Shown here: piece by piece, positions 1-6,621 of the stretch | How positions within the stretch are numbered: the first letter of the stretch is position 1 | Layout: every line of letters begins with the position of its first letter | Assembly: GCA_035531535.1 (NCBI GenBank) | Contig: DATKSV010000042.1 | Span: forward strand, 1 to 36,675 | Source: AG-12 sp035531535 | Lineage (GTDB): Bacteria > Chloroflexota > Dormibacteria > Aeolococcales > Bog-877 | DNA length: 36,675 bases | Direction: 5' to 3' | Notes under the pieces: model-generated | Seen by the model: the letters and a program-made list of their open reading frames with translations, nothing else | Database searches by the model: none | Told to the model about the DNA's origin: nothing | Translations under genes and position numbers: made by a program

Positions 1-173
1 CGGGGTATGTCCTTGGGCGCCTGGCCCAAGAACCGGTCCAGGTCCTCGGTACGGAACCTCCGTTCTCGGCCCGGGCGCACCACCGGCACCCGGCCCTCGT
101 CAGCCCAACGCCTCAACGTCACCGGGTGCACCCCCAGCACCTCCGCCGCCGCCTTTAGCCGCAACAATGCCAT
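1..173 (-). CDS. Partial excisionase/MerR-type helix-turn-helix protein (C-terminus off window)
   Basis: The reverse strand from the ATG at 173 reads MALLRLKAAAEVLGVHP, then VTLRRWADEGRVPVVRPG, then RFRTEDLDRFL. This is the classic small HTH of excisionase, BldC or IS607-resolvase N-termini: a helix-turn-helix ending in LRRW, a wing with the conserved R-x-G-R-x-R-R-F, then a helix beginning TEDL. About 57 residues are visible before the window ends, so it could be a short stand-alone regulator or the start of a longer protein. It is too short to appear as a long ORF. The family call is firm; the biological role is open. Confidence 0.6.
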   Translation of the reverse strand, partial: MALLRLKAAAEVLGVHPVTLRRWADEGRVPVVRPGRERRFRTEDLDRFLGQAPKDIP

Positions 174-411
174 GCCACCAAGTCTTACATATCACTCAGC
201 CTCGCTTAGCAGAACTAGTCACTGTTGCGGACCCTGCATCTCCTCAAGGTACTTGCCCGCCGGCCCTACCGGCAAGCAGAGCTGTCTTGGCGACCTGTCC
301 ACCGTCCTGGCGAACGCCCCCTCGGGTGAAGCGGAGAGATGGCGGCGAAGTACTCGTAGACAGCGCTTGCGCCCAGTTCGACGGCGGGCGAGCGGCGCGT
401 ATCCTCGTCTC

Positions 412-1236
412 ATGGGCTTCCCCAACCTGGCCGGCAAGCACGCCTTTGAGCCCTTCGTCAACCCGGACGATTACCAGCGCTATCTGACAGAGGCATTCGG
501 CTGGCCAGGGTTGCCACCGCTGTTGGGGGTGGTGATCACATTCCAGGGACGATTCTTCCGGCGGGTGGTGGCCGACCCGGCATGGCGGCGGCTGGACGCG
601 CCCGTCTCCCTGATTGGCGACCTCTATCTGCGTGAGACCGAGCGCGGCCTGATTGGGATCCTCGGCGGGTTCGGGGTGGGGGCCCCGGCCGCCATCAACC
701 GCATGGAGGACATCGCAGCCTCGGGTCCTCGCCGGTTTCTGGCCATCGGCTTCGCCGGCGGACTCCAGCCGGACCTTGAGGTAGGAGACCTGGTGGTGTG
801 CGATCGGGCCATACGCGACGAGGGAGTCTCCCACCACTACCTGGCTCCCGGTCCCTATTCACATCCCTCGGTCGCTCTGACTGGGCGACTAGAGGCCCAG
901 CTTGCGCTCGGCTCCGGCCCGGTCCGGGTGGGCACCACCTGGACCATCGACACTCCCTACCGGGAGACCGTCGATGAGTTGGCGCACTATCGGGACCAGG
1001 GGGTCCTGACCGTGGAGATGGAGGCAGCCGCCTTGGCCGCCGTCGCGGAGTTCCGGGGTTTGGAGTTCGCCACCGCATTCACGATCAGCGACCAGCTGAC
1101 AGGGGAGCGCTGGCAGCCACAGTTCCACCATGAGGCGGCCCAGGCCGGACTCGACCGACTTCTGCAGGCGGCCATCGCCACACTCAGCGCTCCCGAGCTC
1201 CCAGATAAGAGCGGGGACGGTCCCCAGCCCGGCTGA
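412..1236 (+). CDS. Nucleoside phosphorylase (uridine/purine phosphorylase superfamily)
   Basis: A 274-residue protein from the ATG at 412. The open frame runs further upstream, but the upstream part has low-complexity Arg/Ser-rich sequence and looks non-coding. Features of the PNP_UDP_1 fold are a phosphate-binding stretch GGFGVGAPAAINRMEDI, then LAIGFAGGLQPDLEVGDLVV, the substrate-site motif VEMEAAALAAVA late in the protein, and a following SDQ. Members cleave nucleosides with phosphate to a free base and ribose-1-phosphate, in the cytoplasm. The length is normal for the family. Substrate (uridine, purine or other) cannot be set from sequence alone. No clear ribosome-binding site precedes 412, so the start is moderately sure. 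It stands alone, with no operon partner. Confidence 0.75.
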   Translation: MGFPNLAGKHAFEPFVNPDDYQRYLTEAFGWPGLPPLLGVVITFQGRFFRRVVADPAWRRLDAPVSLIGDLYLRETERGLIGILGGFGVGAPAAINRMEDIAASGPRRFLAIGFAGGLQPDLEVGDLVVCDRAIRDEGVSHHYLAPGPYSHPSVALTGRLEAQLALGSGPVRVGTTWTIDTPYRETVDELAHYRDQGVLTVEMEAAALAAVAEFRGLEFATAFTISDQLTGERWQPQFHHEAAQAGLDRLLQAAIATLSAPELPDKSGDGPQPG

Positions 1237-1294
1237 CCTCAGACGCCAGCTGGTCGGTGGCGGATCGCCCTGGGGAAGCGGAGAGCGCCTCCCT

Positions 1295-1597
1295 TCACTC
1301 GGCGGCTCCAGCCAGCCGGTTTGGCTGAGTGGGACCGGCGGCGAGCTGGGAAGTGGCCTCACCGACCAGCTGCCGGATGGCGTCCGCCAGCGCCAGCGCG
1401 GAGTTCCCGTCCAGCTCCACCGCCACTCGGGCGGCGGGGCCGTGCGAGGGGTTCAGGAAGTCGATGTTGAGGGTGTGCTCCGCCTGGGCATGAAACGGGT
1501 GGTCGAAGTAGACCAGGGCTTGAGTCAGATGAAACCATCCGCCGGCTCCCTTGCCGCTGCCGTCCACGGCGACTTGCTCGGTGCGATAGGTGCACAT
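1295..1597 (-). CDS. DUF6295-like small protein
   Basis: A 100-residue protein starting MCTYRTEQVAVDGSGKGAGG, followed by WFHLTQALVYFDHP, then AEHTLNIDFLNPSHGP and ARVAVELDGNSALALADAI. From memory this matches a family of short uncharacterised proteins listed as DUF6295, common in high-GC Gram-positive bacteria and relatives. It begins 3 nt after the stop of the dienelactone hydrolase gene, so the two are almost certainly co-transcribed. It has no signal peptide or membrane segment. The function is unknown. A conserved H-T-L-N-I-D-F-L-N-P block is the likely core. Confidence 0.7.
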   Translation of the reverse strand: MCTYRTEQVAVDGSGKGAGGWFHLTQALVYFDHPFHAQAEHTLNIDFLNPSHGPAARVAVELDGNSALALADAIRQLVGEATSQLAAGPTQPNRLAGAAE

Positions 1598-1600
1598 ACC

Positions 1601-2344
1601 TCAGTCCCCCAGGTAGCGGGCGAAGAAGTCGAAGATGCGCGACCACCCGTCGGCGGCGGCCTCGGGCCGGTAGCTCACCCGGTCGGTTGAGAAGAAGGCG
1701 TGGCCGGCGCCCTCGTAGGTGTGAAAGTCGAAGGTCTTGCCCTCGGCGGTGAGCAGCTTCTCAAGCTGGGCGGTCTCGGCCGGCGACGGGTGCTGGTCGT
1801 CGGCTCCGAAGAGTCCCAGCAGAGGGCAGCCCAGCTCGGGCGCCAGGGGAGCCAGGGACGACACCCGCAGGGGCCCGCCGGGCGGCGGGTCCGCGACGAT
1901 GAAGGCGCCGTAGCAGACGACGGCCGCCTGCAAAGGGAGGCTGCAGGCTGCCAGGAACGACTGCCGACCGCCCGAGCAATAGCCGATGGTGGCGACCTTT
2001 CCGTTGCAGGCGGCCAGGGACGCGAGGTGGGCGCTGGCCCCGGCCACGTCTCCCACCAGGCGCTGGTCCGGCACCCCGCCCAGGGCTCGCGCCGCCGCGG
2101 CGGCATCGTCCGGGCTGGCGCCCGGCGCCTCCCTGGAGTAGAGGTTGGGACAGATCGCGACGTAGCCGTGAGCAGCGAACTTCCTGGTTATCTCCTTGGT
2201 CCCCTCGTCGTACCCGGGCATGTGATGAATCACCACCACGCCACCATGGAGACCGCCGTCTAGGGGTTGGGCCAGATAGGCCTCGACCTGGTCGCCGCCG
2301 TGGCCCTGGATCCAGATCGTCTCCGCCCTTAGAGAATCATTCAT
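1601..2344 (-). CDS. Dienelactone hydrolase family protein
   Basis: A 247-residue alpha/beta-hydrolase. Dienelactone hydrolases use a Cys-Asp-His triad: the nucleophile elbow reads GYCSGGR (Cys in place of Ser), the acid is in LLGLFGADDQHPSP, and the histidine is in YEGAGHAFF near the C-terminus. The oxyanion segment is VVVIHHMPGYDEGTKE. I chose the ATG at 2344 because GAGGAGGAGAG lies just upstream; the frame extends 42 codons further but that part is not family-like. The enzyme would hydrolyse lactones or esters in the cytoplasm; the true substrate is unknown. It leads a two-gene unit with the DUF6295-like gene. Confidence 0.82.
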   Translation of the reverse strand: MNDSLRAETIWIQGHGGDQVEAYLAQPLDGGLHGGVVVIHHMPGYDEGTKEITRKFAAHGYVAICPNLYSREAPGASPDDAAAAARALGGVPDQRLVGDVAGASAHLASLAACNGKVATIGYCSGGRQSFLAACSLPLQAAVVCYGAFIVADPPPGGPLRVSSLAPLAPELGCPLLGLFGADDQHPSPAETAQLEKLLTAEGKTFDFHTYEGAGHAFFSTDRVSYRPEAAADGWSRIFDFFARYLGD

Positions 2345-2513
2345 CGAGCTCTCCTCCTCCACCGAGCCACAAGCGGGCCCGCACACCGCATTCCGAGCCG
2401 AATTGTTCCAAAGGGCGCCCCAGGCCGCCCTCCCCGCTCGGCCGCCTGGTCTGGCCGGTAGGACCGACACCGCCGGATACCGATCGCCGGCCCCAGAGCC
2501 ACCACCGCGGCGC

Positions 2514-2945
2514 TTAGGCCGGGTCCAGCACTACCACCGGGATCTCCCGGGATGTCTTCAGCGCGTAGTCGTTGTAAGCGGGCCAGATCTGGGCCATGAG
2601 GTCCCAGAGCTGGGAGCGCTCGTCGCCCCGGGCCACTCGGGCGCGCGCTTCCAGAATTGTGGCGCCTACCTGGATGCGGCACCGATCGTCGGCGAGCAGG
2701 TTCAGGTGCCACCCCGGATCCTGGGGAGCGCCGCCCTTCGAGGCCACGACCACGTAGCCCCTCCCGTACCTGCCATAAATCAGCGGGGTGGGACGGGGCT
2801 CCCCCGACTTCCGGCCGGTCGTTGTCAAGATCAGAGTCTGGACCCCGTTCCATTCCTGACCCTCGGCCCCGCCGGTTGCCAGGTAGCGCTGGACGTGCTC
2901 GTGCCCAAACAGGGTGGGCGTGCGCCTGGGCTCGGTCTCCGCCAT
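2514..2945 (-). CDS. Deazaflavin (F420)-dependent nitroreductase-family protein
   Basis: A 143-residue protein of the DDN family (F420H2-dependent quinone/nitro reductases, split-barrel fold). The family signature is LTTTGRKSGEPRPTPLIY, followed by YVVVASKGGAPQDPGWHLNL and the C-terminal half with WPAYNDYALKTSREIPVVVL. Start ATG at 2945 has a good ribosome-binding site (GAGGAGGCGAAT before ATG). Proteins of this family bind F420, so the organism probably makes this cofactor, which narrows the host to lineages such as Actinomycetota, Chloroflexota or relatives. Physiological substrate unknown. It faces left and has its own start, 169 nt from the next gene. Confidence 0.85.
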   Translation of the reverse strand: MAETEPRRTPTLFGHEHVQRYLATGGAEGQEWNGVQTLILTTTGRKSGEPRPTPLIYGRYGRGYVVVASKGGAPQDPGWHLNLLADDRCRIQVGATILEARARVARGDERSQLWDLMAQIWPAYNDYALKTSREIPVVVLDPA

Positions 2946-3245
2946 ATTCGCCTCCTCGTCGGAACTGGGCCTCGCGGGGAAGTCCTCGATGCTCCCTAGG
3001 CCAGCATAGGCGCCTGCGGCGTCCGGGGCGGCGCGCCCACCTCCCGCCAGTTGGCGCCTGGCCTGCTCCGGCGGGCCAGCCTTAGTCCACCCCGGGCAGA
3101 CGTCCAGGGCTCGCGCTCGGCTCGTCGGCTCGGCCCCCGCCGCGCCCCCGCCAAGGGATGATTCGAGATCCGGTTCAGTTTGGACTTGGGGGCAAGCGTG
3201 AGCGCATCATATTTGCCAGTTTGGCCAACCAAGAGGGGGTGAGCA
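2946..3245. other. 300-nt intergenic region between divergent genes
   Basis: The stretch separates the leftward F420-type gene from rightward citrate synthase. It shows no coding potential I trust. It should hold promoters for both directions. On the plus strand an AT-rich CATCATATTT at 3205-3214 is the best -10 region, with TTGGGG at 3186-3191 as a weak -35 at 17 nt from CATATT. GAGGGGGTGAGCA just before the ATG is the citrate synthase ribosome-binding site. Confidence 0.4.
3186..3214 (+). promoter_or_regulatory. Candidate promoter of citrate synthase
   Basis: TTGGGG (3186-3191), a 17-nt spacer and CATATT (3209-3214) precede the start codon by about 30 nt. An alternative -10, CATCAT at 3205-3210, lies at the same distance from the ATG as the CATACT boxes of the two sulfur promoters. 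Neither hexamer is close to consensus, so this is tentative. Confidence 0.3.
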
Positions 3246-4535
3246 ATGGGTGACGAAGAGACGAATCAGGATCGGCTGACGGTGACCGACAGCCGGACCG
3301 GTCGGAGCTACCAGCTGCCGATCGTGGACGGGACGGTTCGGGCGCTCGATCTCCGCCAGATCAAGGTCTCAGACGACGACTTCGGGCTGATGACCTATGA
3401 TCCCGCCTTCCAGAACACCGCCAGCTGCCGCAGCAAGATCACCTACATCGACGGGGACAAGGGCATCTTGCGGTATCGGGGCTACCCGATCGAGGAGCTG
3501 GCTGAGCGCCGCAGCTTTCTTGAGATCGCCTTCCTTCTGCTCAACGGCGAGCTGCCCAGTGGCGAGGAGCTGGCCGGCTGGACCGGAGAGATCACCAATC
3601 ACACCTTCATCCACGAGAACATCAAGCGCTTCATCGACGGATTCCACCACGACGCCCACCCCATGGGGATGCTGGTCAGCGCCGTGGGCGCACTGTCCAC
3701 GTTCTATCCCGAGGCCAAGCAGATTCATGATCCGGCCATCCGGCACCGGGAGATCGTCCGCCTGATCGCCAAGATGCCGACCATCGCCGCCTTCGCCTAC
3801 CGGCATGCGATGGGCCTCTACTACGCCTATCCGGATGACGACCTCTCCTACACCGGCAACTTTCTCAACATGATGTGGCGCGCCACCGAGCTCAAGTACA
3901 AGCCCAACCCGGTCTTGGAGCATGCCCTGGATGTGCTGCTGGTGCTCCACGCCGATCATGAGCAGAACTGCTCCACCAGCACCATGCGCCTGGTGGGCAG
4001 CTCGCAGGCAGATCCCTACTCGGCCATGTCGGCTGCCTGCGCGGCCCTCTACGGGCCGCTCCACGGCGGTGCCAACGAGCAGGTGCTGCGGATGTTGAAC
4101 ACCATCCAATCGGTTGCCAACATCCCTGACTACATCCGTCGAGTCAAGGCCGGCGAGTTCCGGCTGATGGGGTTCGGGCACCGCGTCTACAAGAACTTCG
4201 ACCCCCGCGCTCAGCTGATCAAGCGGGTGGCCAATGAGGTGTTCGAGGTGACCGGCCCCAGCCCCCTGCTCGACATCGCTCTGGAGATCGAGCGGATCGC
4301 TCTCGAGGACGACTACTTCATCTCCCACAAGCTCTACCCCAACGTGGACTTCTACTCGGGGATCATCTACCTGGCGATGGGCATCCCGGTAGAGATGTTC
4401 CCGGTTTTGTTCGCGATGGGGCGCACCCCCGGCTGGCTCTCCCAGTGGGAGGAGGGGCTGCTCGACCCGGATCAGAAGATCGGGCGTCCCCGGCAGATCT
4501 ATGACGGCTACCCAGAGCGTCACCTGGCCGGTTGA
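3246..4535 (+). CDS. gltA: Citrate synthase
   Basis: A 429-residue type-I citrate synthase, which condenses acetyl-CoA with oxaloacetate in the TCA cycle. Active-site elements are present in order: LHADHEQNCSTST around residue 235, GPLHGGANEQ with the catalytic His near 273, GFGHRVYKNFDPR with the catalytic His near 312, and the catalytic Asp in NVDFYSG near 368. Arg residues of the C-terminal GRPRQIYDG segment are also present. Length is normal for the family. The ATG at 3246 has a GAGGGGG ribosome-binding site. It has no operon partner and is followed by a strong hairpin. It is the one central-carbon gene beside the sulfur island. Confidence 0.95.
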   Translation: MGDEETNQDRLTVTDSRTGRSYQLPIVDGTVRALDLRQIKVSDDDFGLMTYDPAFQNTASCRSKITYIDGDKGILRYRGYPIEELAERRSFLEIAFLLLNGELPSGEELAGWTGEITNHTFIHENIKRFIDGFHHDAHPMGMLVSAVGALSTFYPEAKQIHDPAIRHREIVRLIAKMPTIAAFAYRHAMGLYYAYPDDDLSYTGNFLNMMWRATELKYKPNPVLEHALDVLLVLHADHEQNCSTSTMRLVGSSQADPYSAMSAACAALYGPLHGGANEQVLRMLNTIQSVANIPDYIRRVKAGEFRLMGFGHRVYKNFDPRAQLIKRVANEVFEVTGPSPLLDIALEIERIALEDDYFISHKLYPNVDFYSGIIYLAMGIPVEMFPVLFAMGRTPGWLSQWEEGLLDPDQKIGRPRQIYDGYPERHLAG

Positions 4536-4540
4536 GGAAA

Positions 4541-4582
4541 AGCCGCTCCAGAGTACCCAACCTGAGGCGCTCTGGAGCGGCT
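4541..4582 (+). terminator. gltA: Perfect 13-bp hairpin after citrate synthase
   Basis: AGCCGCTCCAGAG (4541-4553) and CTCTGGAGCGGCT (4570-4582) are exact reverse complements around a 16-nt loop, starting 5 nt after the citrate synthase stop. No T-run follows, so it may end transcription without a classical U-tract, or protect the 3' end of the message. It also lies between convergent genes. Confidence 0.6.
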
Positions 4583-4696
4583 GGGGTGGGGCCTCCCCCA
4601 GCGCCGGGCGATCAGCCACCCAACAAAAAGAGAGAGCCCCGGCCAGGCCCCGTCAGCGCCGCTCGGGGCGTTTCAGATGACGGGAACGAGCTCCGC

Positions 4697-4963
4697 CTAG
4701 CCGGGGTGTGGGCTGCGGAACTCAAACTCCAGCTTGGGGCAGATCTTCCTCTCTTTGAAGTCCCCCAGCGTGCGCTCCAGCTTGTTGGCGAGGCTGGTGC
4801 CGTCCGCGCACCACCACTCAAGGCCCGCTTCGGGGGTGATGTCGAGAGCCTTGGCTGCCATCTGTCCCACTGCCTCGATGGTGGTCTCCCAGGGCAGCGT
4901 CAGGGCTCGGCTGTGCCCGGCCCAGGTGACCCTGATGTGAGCCTGATCCAAGTTTTCGGTCAT
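4697..4963 (-). CDS. Small beta-grasp (ubiquitin-fold-like) protein
   Basis: An 88-residue protein. I do not recognise a named family, but the layout is that of a beta-grasp: a strand HIRVTWAG, a second strand ALTLPWETT, a helix IEAVGQMAAKALD, a strand LEWWCADG, then RTLGDFKER and a last strand LEFEFR. The final part resembles the TLSDYNIQKE...LVLRLR end of ubiquitin. It ends SPHPG, with one terminal glycine rather than the GG of ThiS or MoaD. The start ATG (4963) overlaps the stop of the upstream 64-residue gene (ATGA). It is the last gene of a DsrE operon, so a role with sulfur transfer is possible but unproven. Confidence 0.6.
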   Translation of the reverse strand: MTENLDQAHIRVTWAGHSRALTLPWETTIEAVGQMAAKALDITPEAGLEWWCADGTSLANKLERTLGDFKERKICPKLEFEFRSPHPG

Positions 4964-5154
4964 GGCGGCGACCCTGCTTCGACCACGTATTCTGGCTCCT
5001 CGTCGTTGGGGTCCTCGCGGTTGAGGGCGGAGCATACCGCCTCGGCACTCTCCCTGGTTGCAAAGGTCAGAGCACCTCCATCTGGGCTCTGGAGTCGGAA
5101 GTCCCCTCGCCGGCGGCTGCGGATGGTGAAATTGACCGGGTCTGGCCCTGCCAT
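4960..5154 (-). CDS. 64-residue hypothetical protein of the DsrE operon
   Basis: A short protein beginning MAGPDPVNFTIRSRRRGDF and ending EYVVEAGSPP, with a single Cys in SAEAVCSALNRE. No family recognised. It is supported by gene order: its ATG overlaps the stop of the DsrE gene (TGATG) and its stop overlaps the start of the next small gene (ATGA), so three genes are translationally coupled. Its middle (FATRESAEAVCSALN) looks like a strand-helix unit of a small alpha/beta domain. Confidence 0.55.
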   Translation of the reverse strand: MAGPDPVNFTIRSRRRGDFRLQSPDGGALTFATRESAEAVCSALNREDPNDEEPEYVVEAGSPP

Positions 5155-5528
5155 CAGTAGCAGAAGACCCGACAGTCGTCCTCCAGCCCCACCTCTGAGT
5201 AGCGCGCCGCGCCCATGGCCGCATCCACCTCGGGAATGAGGTCCTCCATGGTGAGGTCGTGCAATGACAGTGAGGCGGGGCACACATAGAGGCCAACCCC
5301 AGCTGCCTTGCTCTCCCGAATGAAGTCGAGCACGGTCTTCTGGGCGCCCTCCTTGACCGTGAGAGTCTCCGCGACTCCCTTCTTGAGGAGCAGGGTGGCG
5401 TCCATGGTGCTGACGATCAGTACCTCGTAGTCGAGGGCGGCGGCCGCCATCGCCTGAAAGAAGGGAGTCCCGAGCCGATGGGGCGACTCCGGGCCTGAGG
5501 TCATCATGATCAGCAACTTGTTCGCCAC
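5154..5528 (-). CDS. DsrE-family sulfurtransferase-like protein
   Basis: A 124-residue protein of the DsrE/TusD superfamily. It starts with a Rossmann-like strand KLLIMMTSGPES, carries AMAAAALDYEVLIVSTMDA, and has a Cys in GLYVCPASLSLHDL at the usual site of the sulfur-carrying cysteine. A second Cys is near the C-terminus (CRVFCY). These proteins bind sulfane sulfur as a persulfide and pass it between carriers in the cytoplasm. I use the GTG at 5528, because GAGGAGG sits 7 nt upstream; the frame extends to an ATG at 5585 without such a site. It leads a three-gene leftward operon that diverges from the DsrE2-like gene. Confidence 0.8.
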   Translation of the reverse strand: MANKLLIMMTSGPESPHRLGTPFFQAMAAAALDYEVLIVSTMDATLLLKKGVAETLTVKEGAQKTVLDFIRESKAAGVGLYVCPASLSLHDLTMEDLIPEVDAAMGAARYSEVGLEDDCRVFCY

Positions 5529-5562
5529 GGCAGCCTCCTCATGGTCGAATGCACCCGAGGCC

Positions 5563-5590
5563 TTGACTTCGGGCGCGAGAAGCATAATAT
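5563..5590 (+). promoter_or_regulatory. Candidate promoter of the DsrE2-like/ArsR operon
   Basis: TTGACT (5563-5568) and TAATAT (5585-5590) are 16 nt apart and point to the DsrE2-like gene at 5660. The AT-rich ATAATA core reads TATTAT on the other strand, so it may also serve the divergent DsrE gene. It is the best consensus-like promoter in the window. Confidence 0.55.
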
Positions 5591-5617
5591 GCCGACATCC
5601 GAATGTGGCTGACCTCC

Positions 5618-5637
5618 TGTTCCGGGGGTTCCGGACA
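5618..5637. promoter_or_regulatory. Imperfect dyad, possible ArsR operator
   Basis: TCCGG (5621-5625) and CCGGA (5631-5635) form an inverted repeat with flanking TGT and ACA offset by one base. It lies between the candidate start site and the ribosome-binding site of an operon that encodes an ArsR-type repressor, where a repressor would bind. This rests on position and symmetry only. Confidence 0.25.
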
Positions 5638-5659
5638 AGGCCAGCTCGGAGGGATTGCG

Positions 5660-6223
5660 ATGCAGGTGCAGGTGTCAGCTCCCGATGAGATGCAGGCGCT
5701 GGTGAGGCAGGCGGTTGACACCTACCTCGCCGAAAAGGCCCAGAAGGAGGCTGAGCGCACCAAGAAGATCGCCCTGATCTCCACCAAGGGCACTCTGGAC
5801 ATGGCCTACCCTCCCCTGATCCTGGCCACCACGGCGGCCGCTCTCGGCTGGGATGCCGCCATCTTCTTCACCTTCTACGGGCTGAACATCATCCACCGCG
5901 ACAAGCAGACCAAGCTACGGGTGGCGCCGCTCGGCAACCCCGCCATGCCGATGCCGGTCCCCAACTTCATAGGGGCGATACCGGGCATGACCTCGCTGGG
6001 CACGTCCGTGATGAAGTCGATGTTCAAGTCGCATGGGGTCGCCTCCATCGACGACCTGCTCGAGGCGGCCGTAGCTGGCGGCGTGCGGCTGATGCCCTGC
6101 GCCATGACCATGGACGTCTTCGGCTACAAGAAGGCCGATTTCATGGACGGCGCGGAGGCTCCCTGCGGGGCGGCGACGTTCCTCGACTGGGCCTCCGACG
6201 CCGATGTCTCCCTTTTCATCTGA
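5660..6223 (+). CDS. DsrE/F/DrsH-like family protein (DsrE2 type)
   Basis: A 187-residue protein with the hallmark start of this family, KIALISTKGTLDMAYPPLIL, then AAALGWDAAIFFTFYGLNI. A central PMPVPNFIGAIPGMTSLGTS follows. Two cysteines stand out: RLMPCAMTMDVFG, the likely sulfur-binding residue, and EAPCGAATFL. DsrE2-like proteins are peripheral sulfane-sulfur carriers often linked to TusA and to sHdr or rDsr loci. The start ATG at 5660 follows CTCGGAGGG. The frame is open to 5603 but the added residues are not family-like. It begins the rightward operon and its 3' end overlaps the ArsR gene by 20 nt. Confidence 0.85.
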   Translation: MQVQVSAPDEMQALVRQAVDTYLAEKAQKEAERTKKIALISTKGTLDMAYPPLILATTAAALGWDAAIFFTFYGLNIIHRDKQTKLRVAPLGNPAMPMPVPNFIGAIPGMTSLGTSVMKSMFKSHGVASIDDLLEAAVAGGVRLMPCAMTMDVFGYKKADFMDGAEAPCGAATFLDWASDADVSLFI

Positions 6224-6599
6224 GGTGGAACCCGACTCGCCCGCCGCTGCCTACTACGAGATGCACGCCTACCTCTGCAAGGCTCTAGCCCACCCAGTTC
6301 GCCTGCTGATCATCGACCAGCTTCGGGAAGGGCCCCAGTCGGTGGGCGAGCTGGCGGAGCGAATTGGACTACCCCAGAGCAACCTCTCCCAACATCTCGG
6401 CATCCTCCGCGCCAAGCGCCTGGTGACGCACCGGCGCGAGGGCAGCAACGTCTACTACCACATCCGCGACCCCCGCCTGCTCCGAGCCTTCGATCTCCTC
6501 CGCGAGGTGCTGCGCGACGTGCTCCGTGAGGAGGAGTGGCTGGCGGGATCCTTCACTGCGCCCCCTTTGAGCGCGCCGGCGAGTTTGGTGCCAAGTTGA
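6204..6599 (+). CDS. ArsR/SmtB-type transcriptional regulator
   Basis: A 131-residue winged-helix protein. The core reads CKALAHPVRLLIIDQLREGP, SVGELAERIGLPQSNLSQHL and RREGSNVYYHIRDPR, the standard ArsR fold with recognition helix QSNLSQHLGILR. It overlaps the end of the DsrE2-like gene by 20 nt, so the two are co-expressed. sHdr loci of some Alphaproteobacteria carry an ArsR-type sulfur-responsive repressor (sHdrR) with two conserved cysteines. Here I see only one Cys (YLCKALAHP), so a disulfide or polysulfide bridge within one chain is not possible. It may sense differently, or through a dimer. The start could be GTG 6225 instead. Confidence 0.85.
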   Translation: MSPFSSEVEPDSPAAAYYEMHAYLCKALAHPVRLLIIDQLREGPQSVGELAERIGLPQSNLSQHLGILRAKRLVTHRREGSNVYYHIRDPRLLRAFDLLREVLRDVLREEEWLAGSFTAPPLSAPASLVPS

Positions 6600-6621
6600 A
6601 GGCAACGCGACTCACCAGACC

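Noticed and set aside
7..411. Upstream extension of the nucleoside phosphorylase frame (135 extra codons)
   Set aside because: The extra part is Arg/Ser-rich, does not fit the family, and overlaps the start of the leftward HTH gene.
3369..4619. Long leftward frame of 416 codons over citrate synthase
   Set aside because: It is the antisense of a certain gene; its His/Val/Gly-rich product resembles nothing and is a product of GC-rich codon use.
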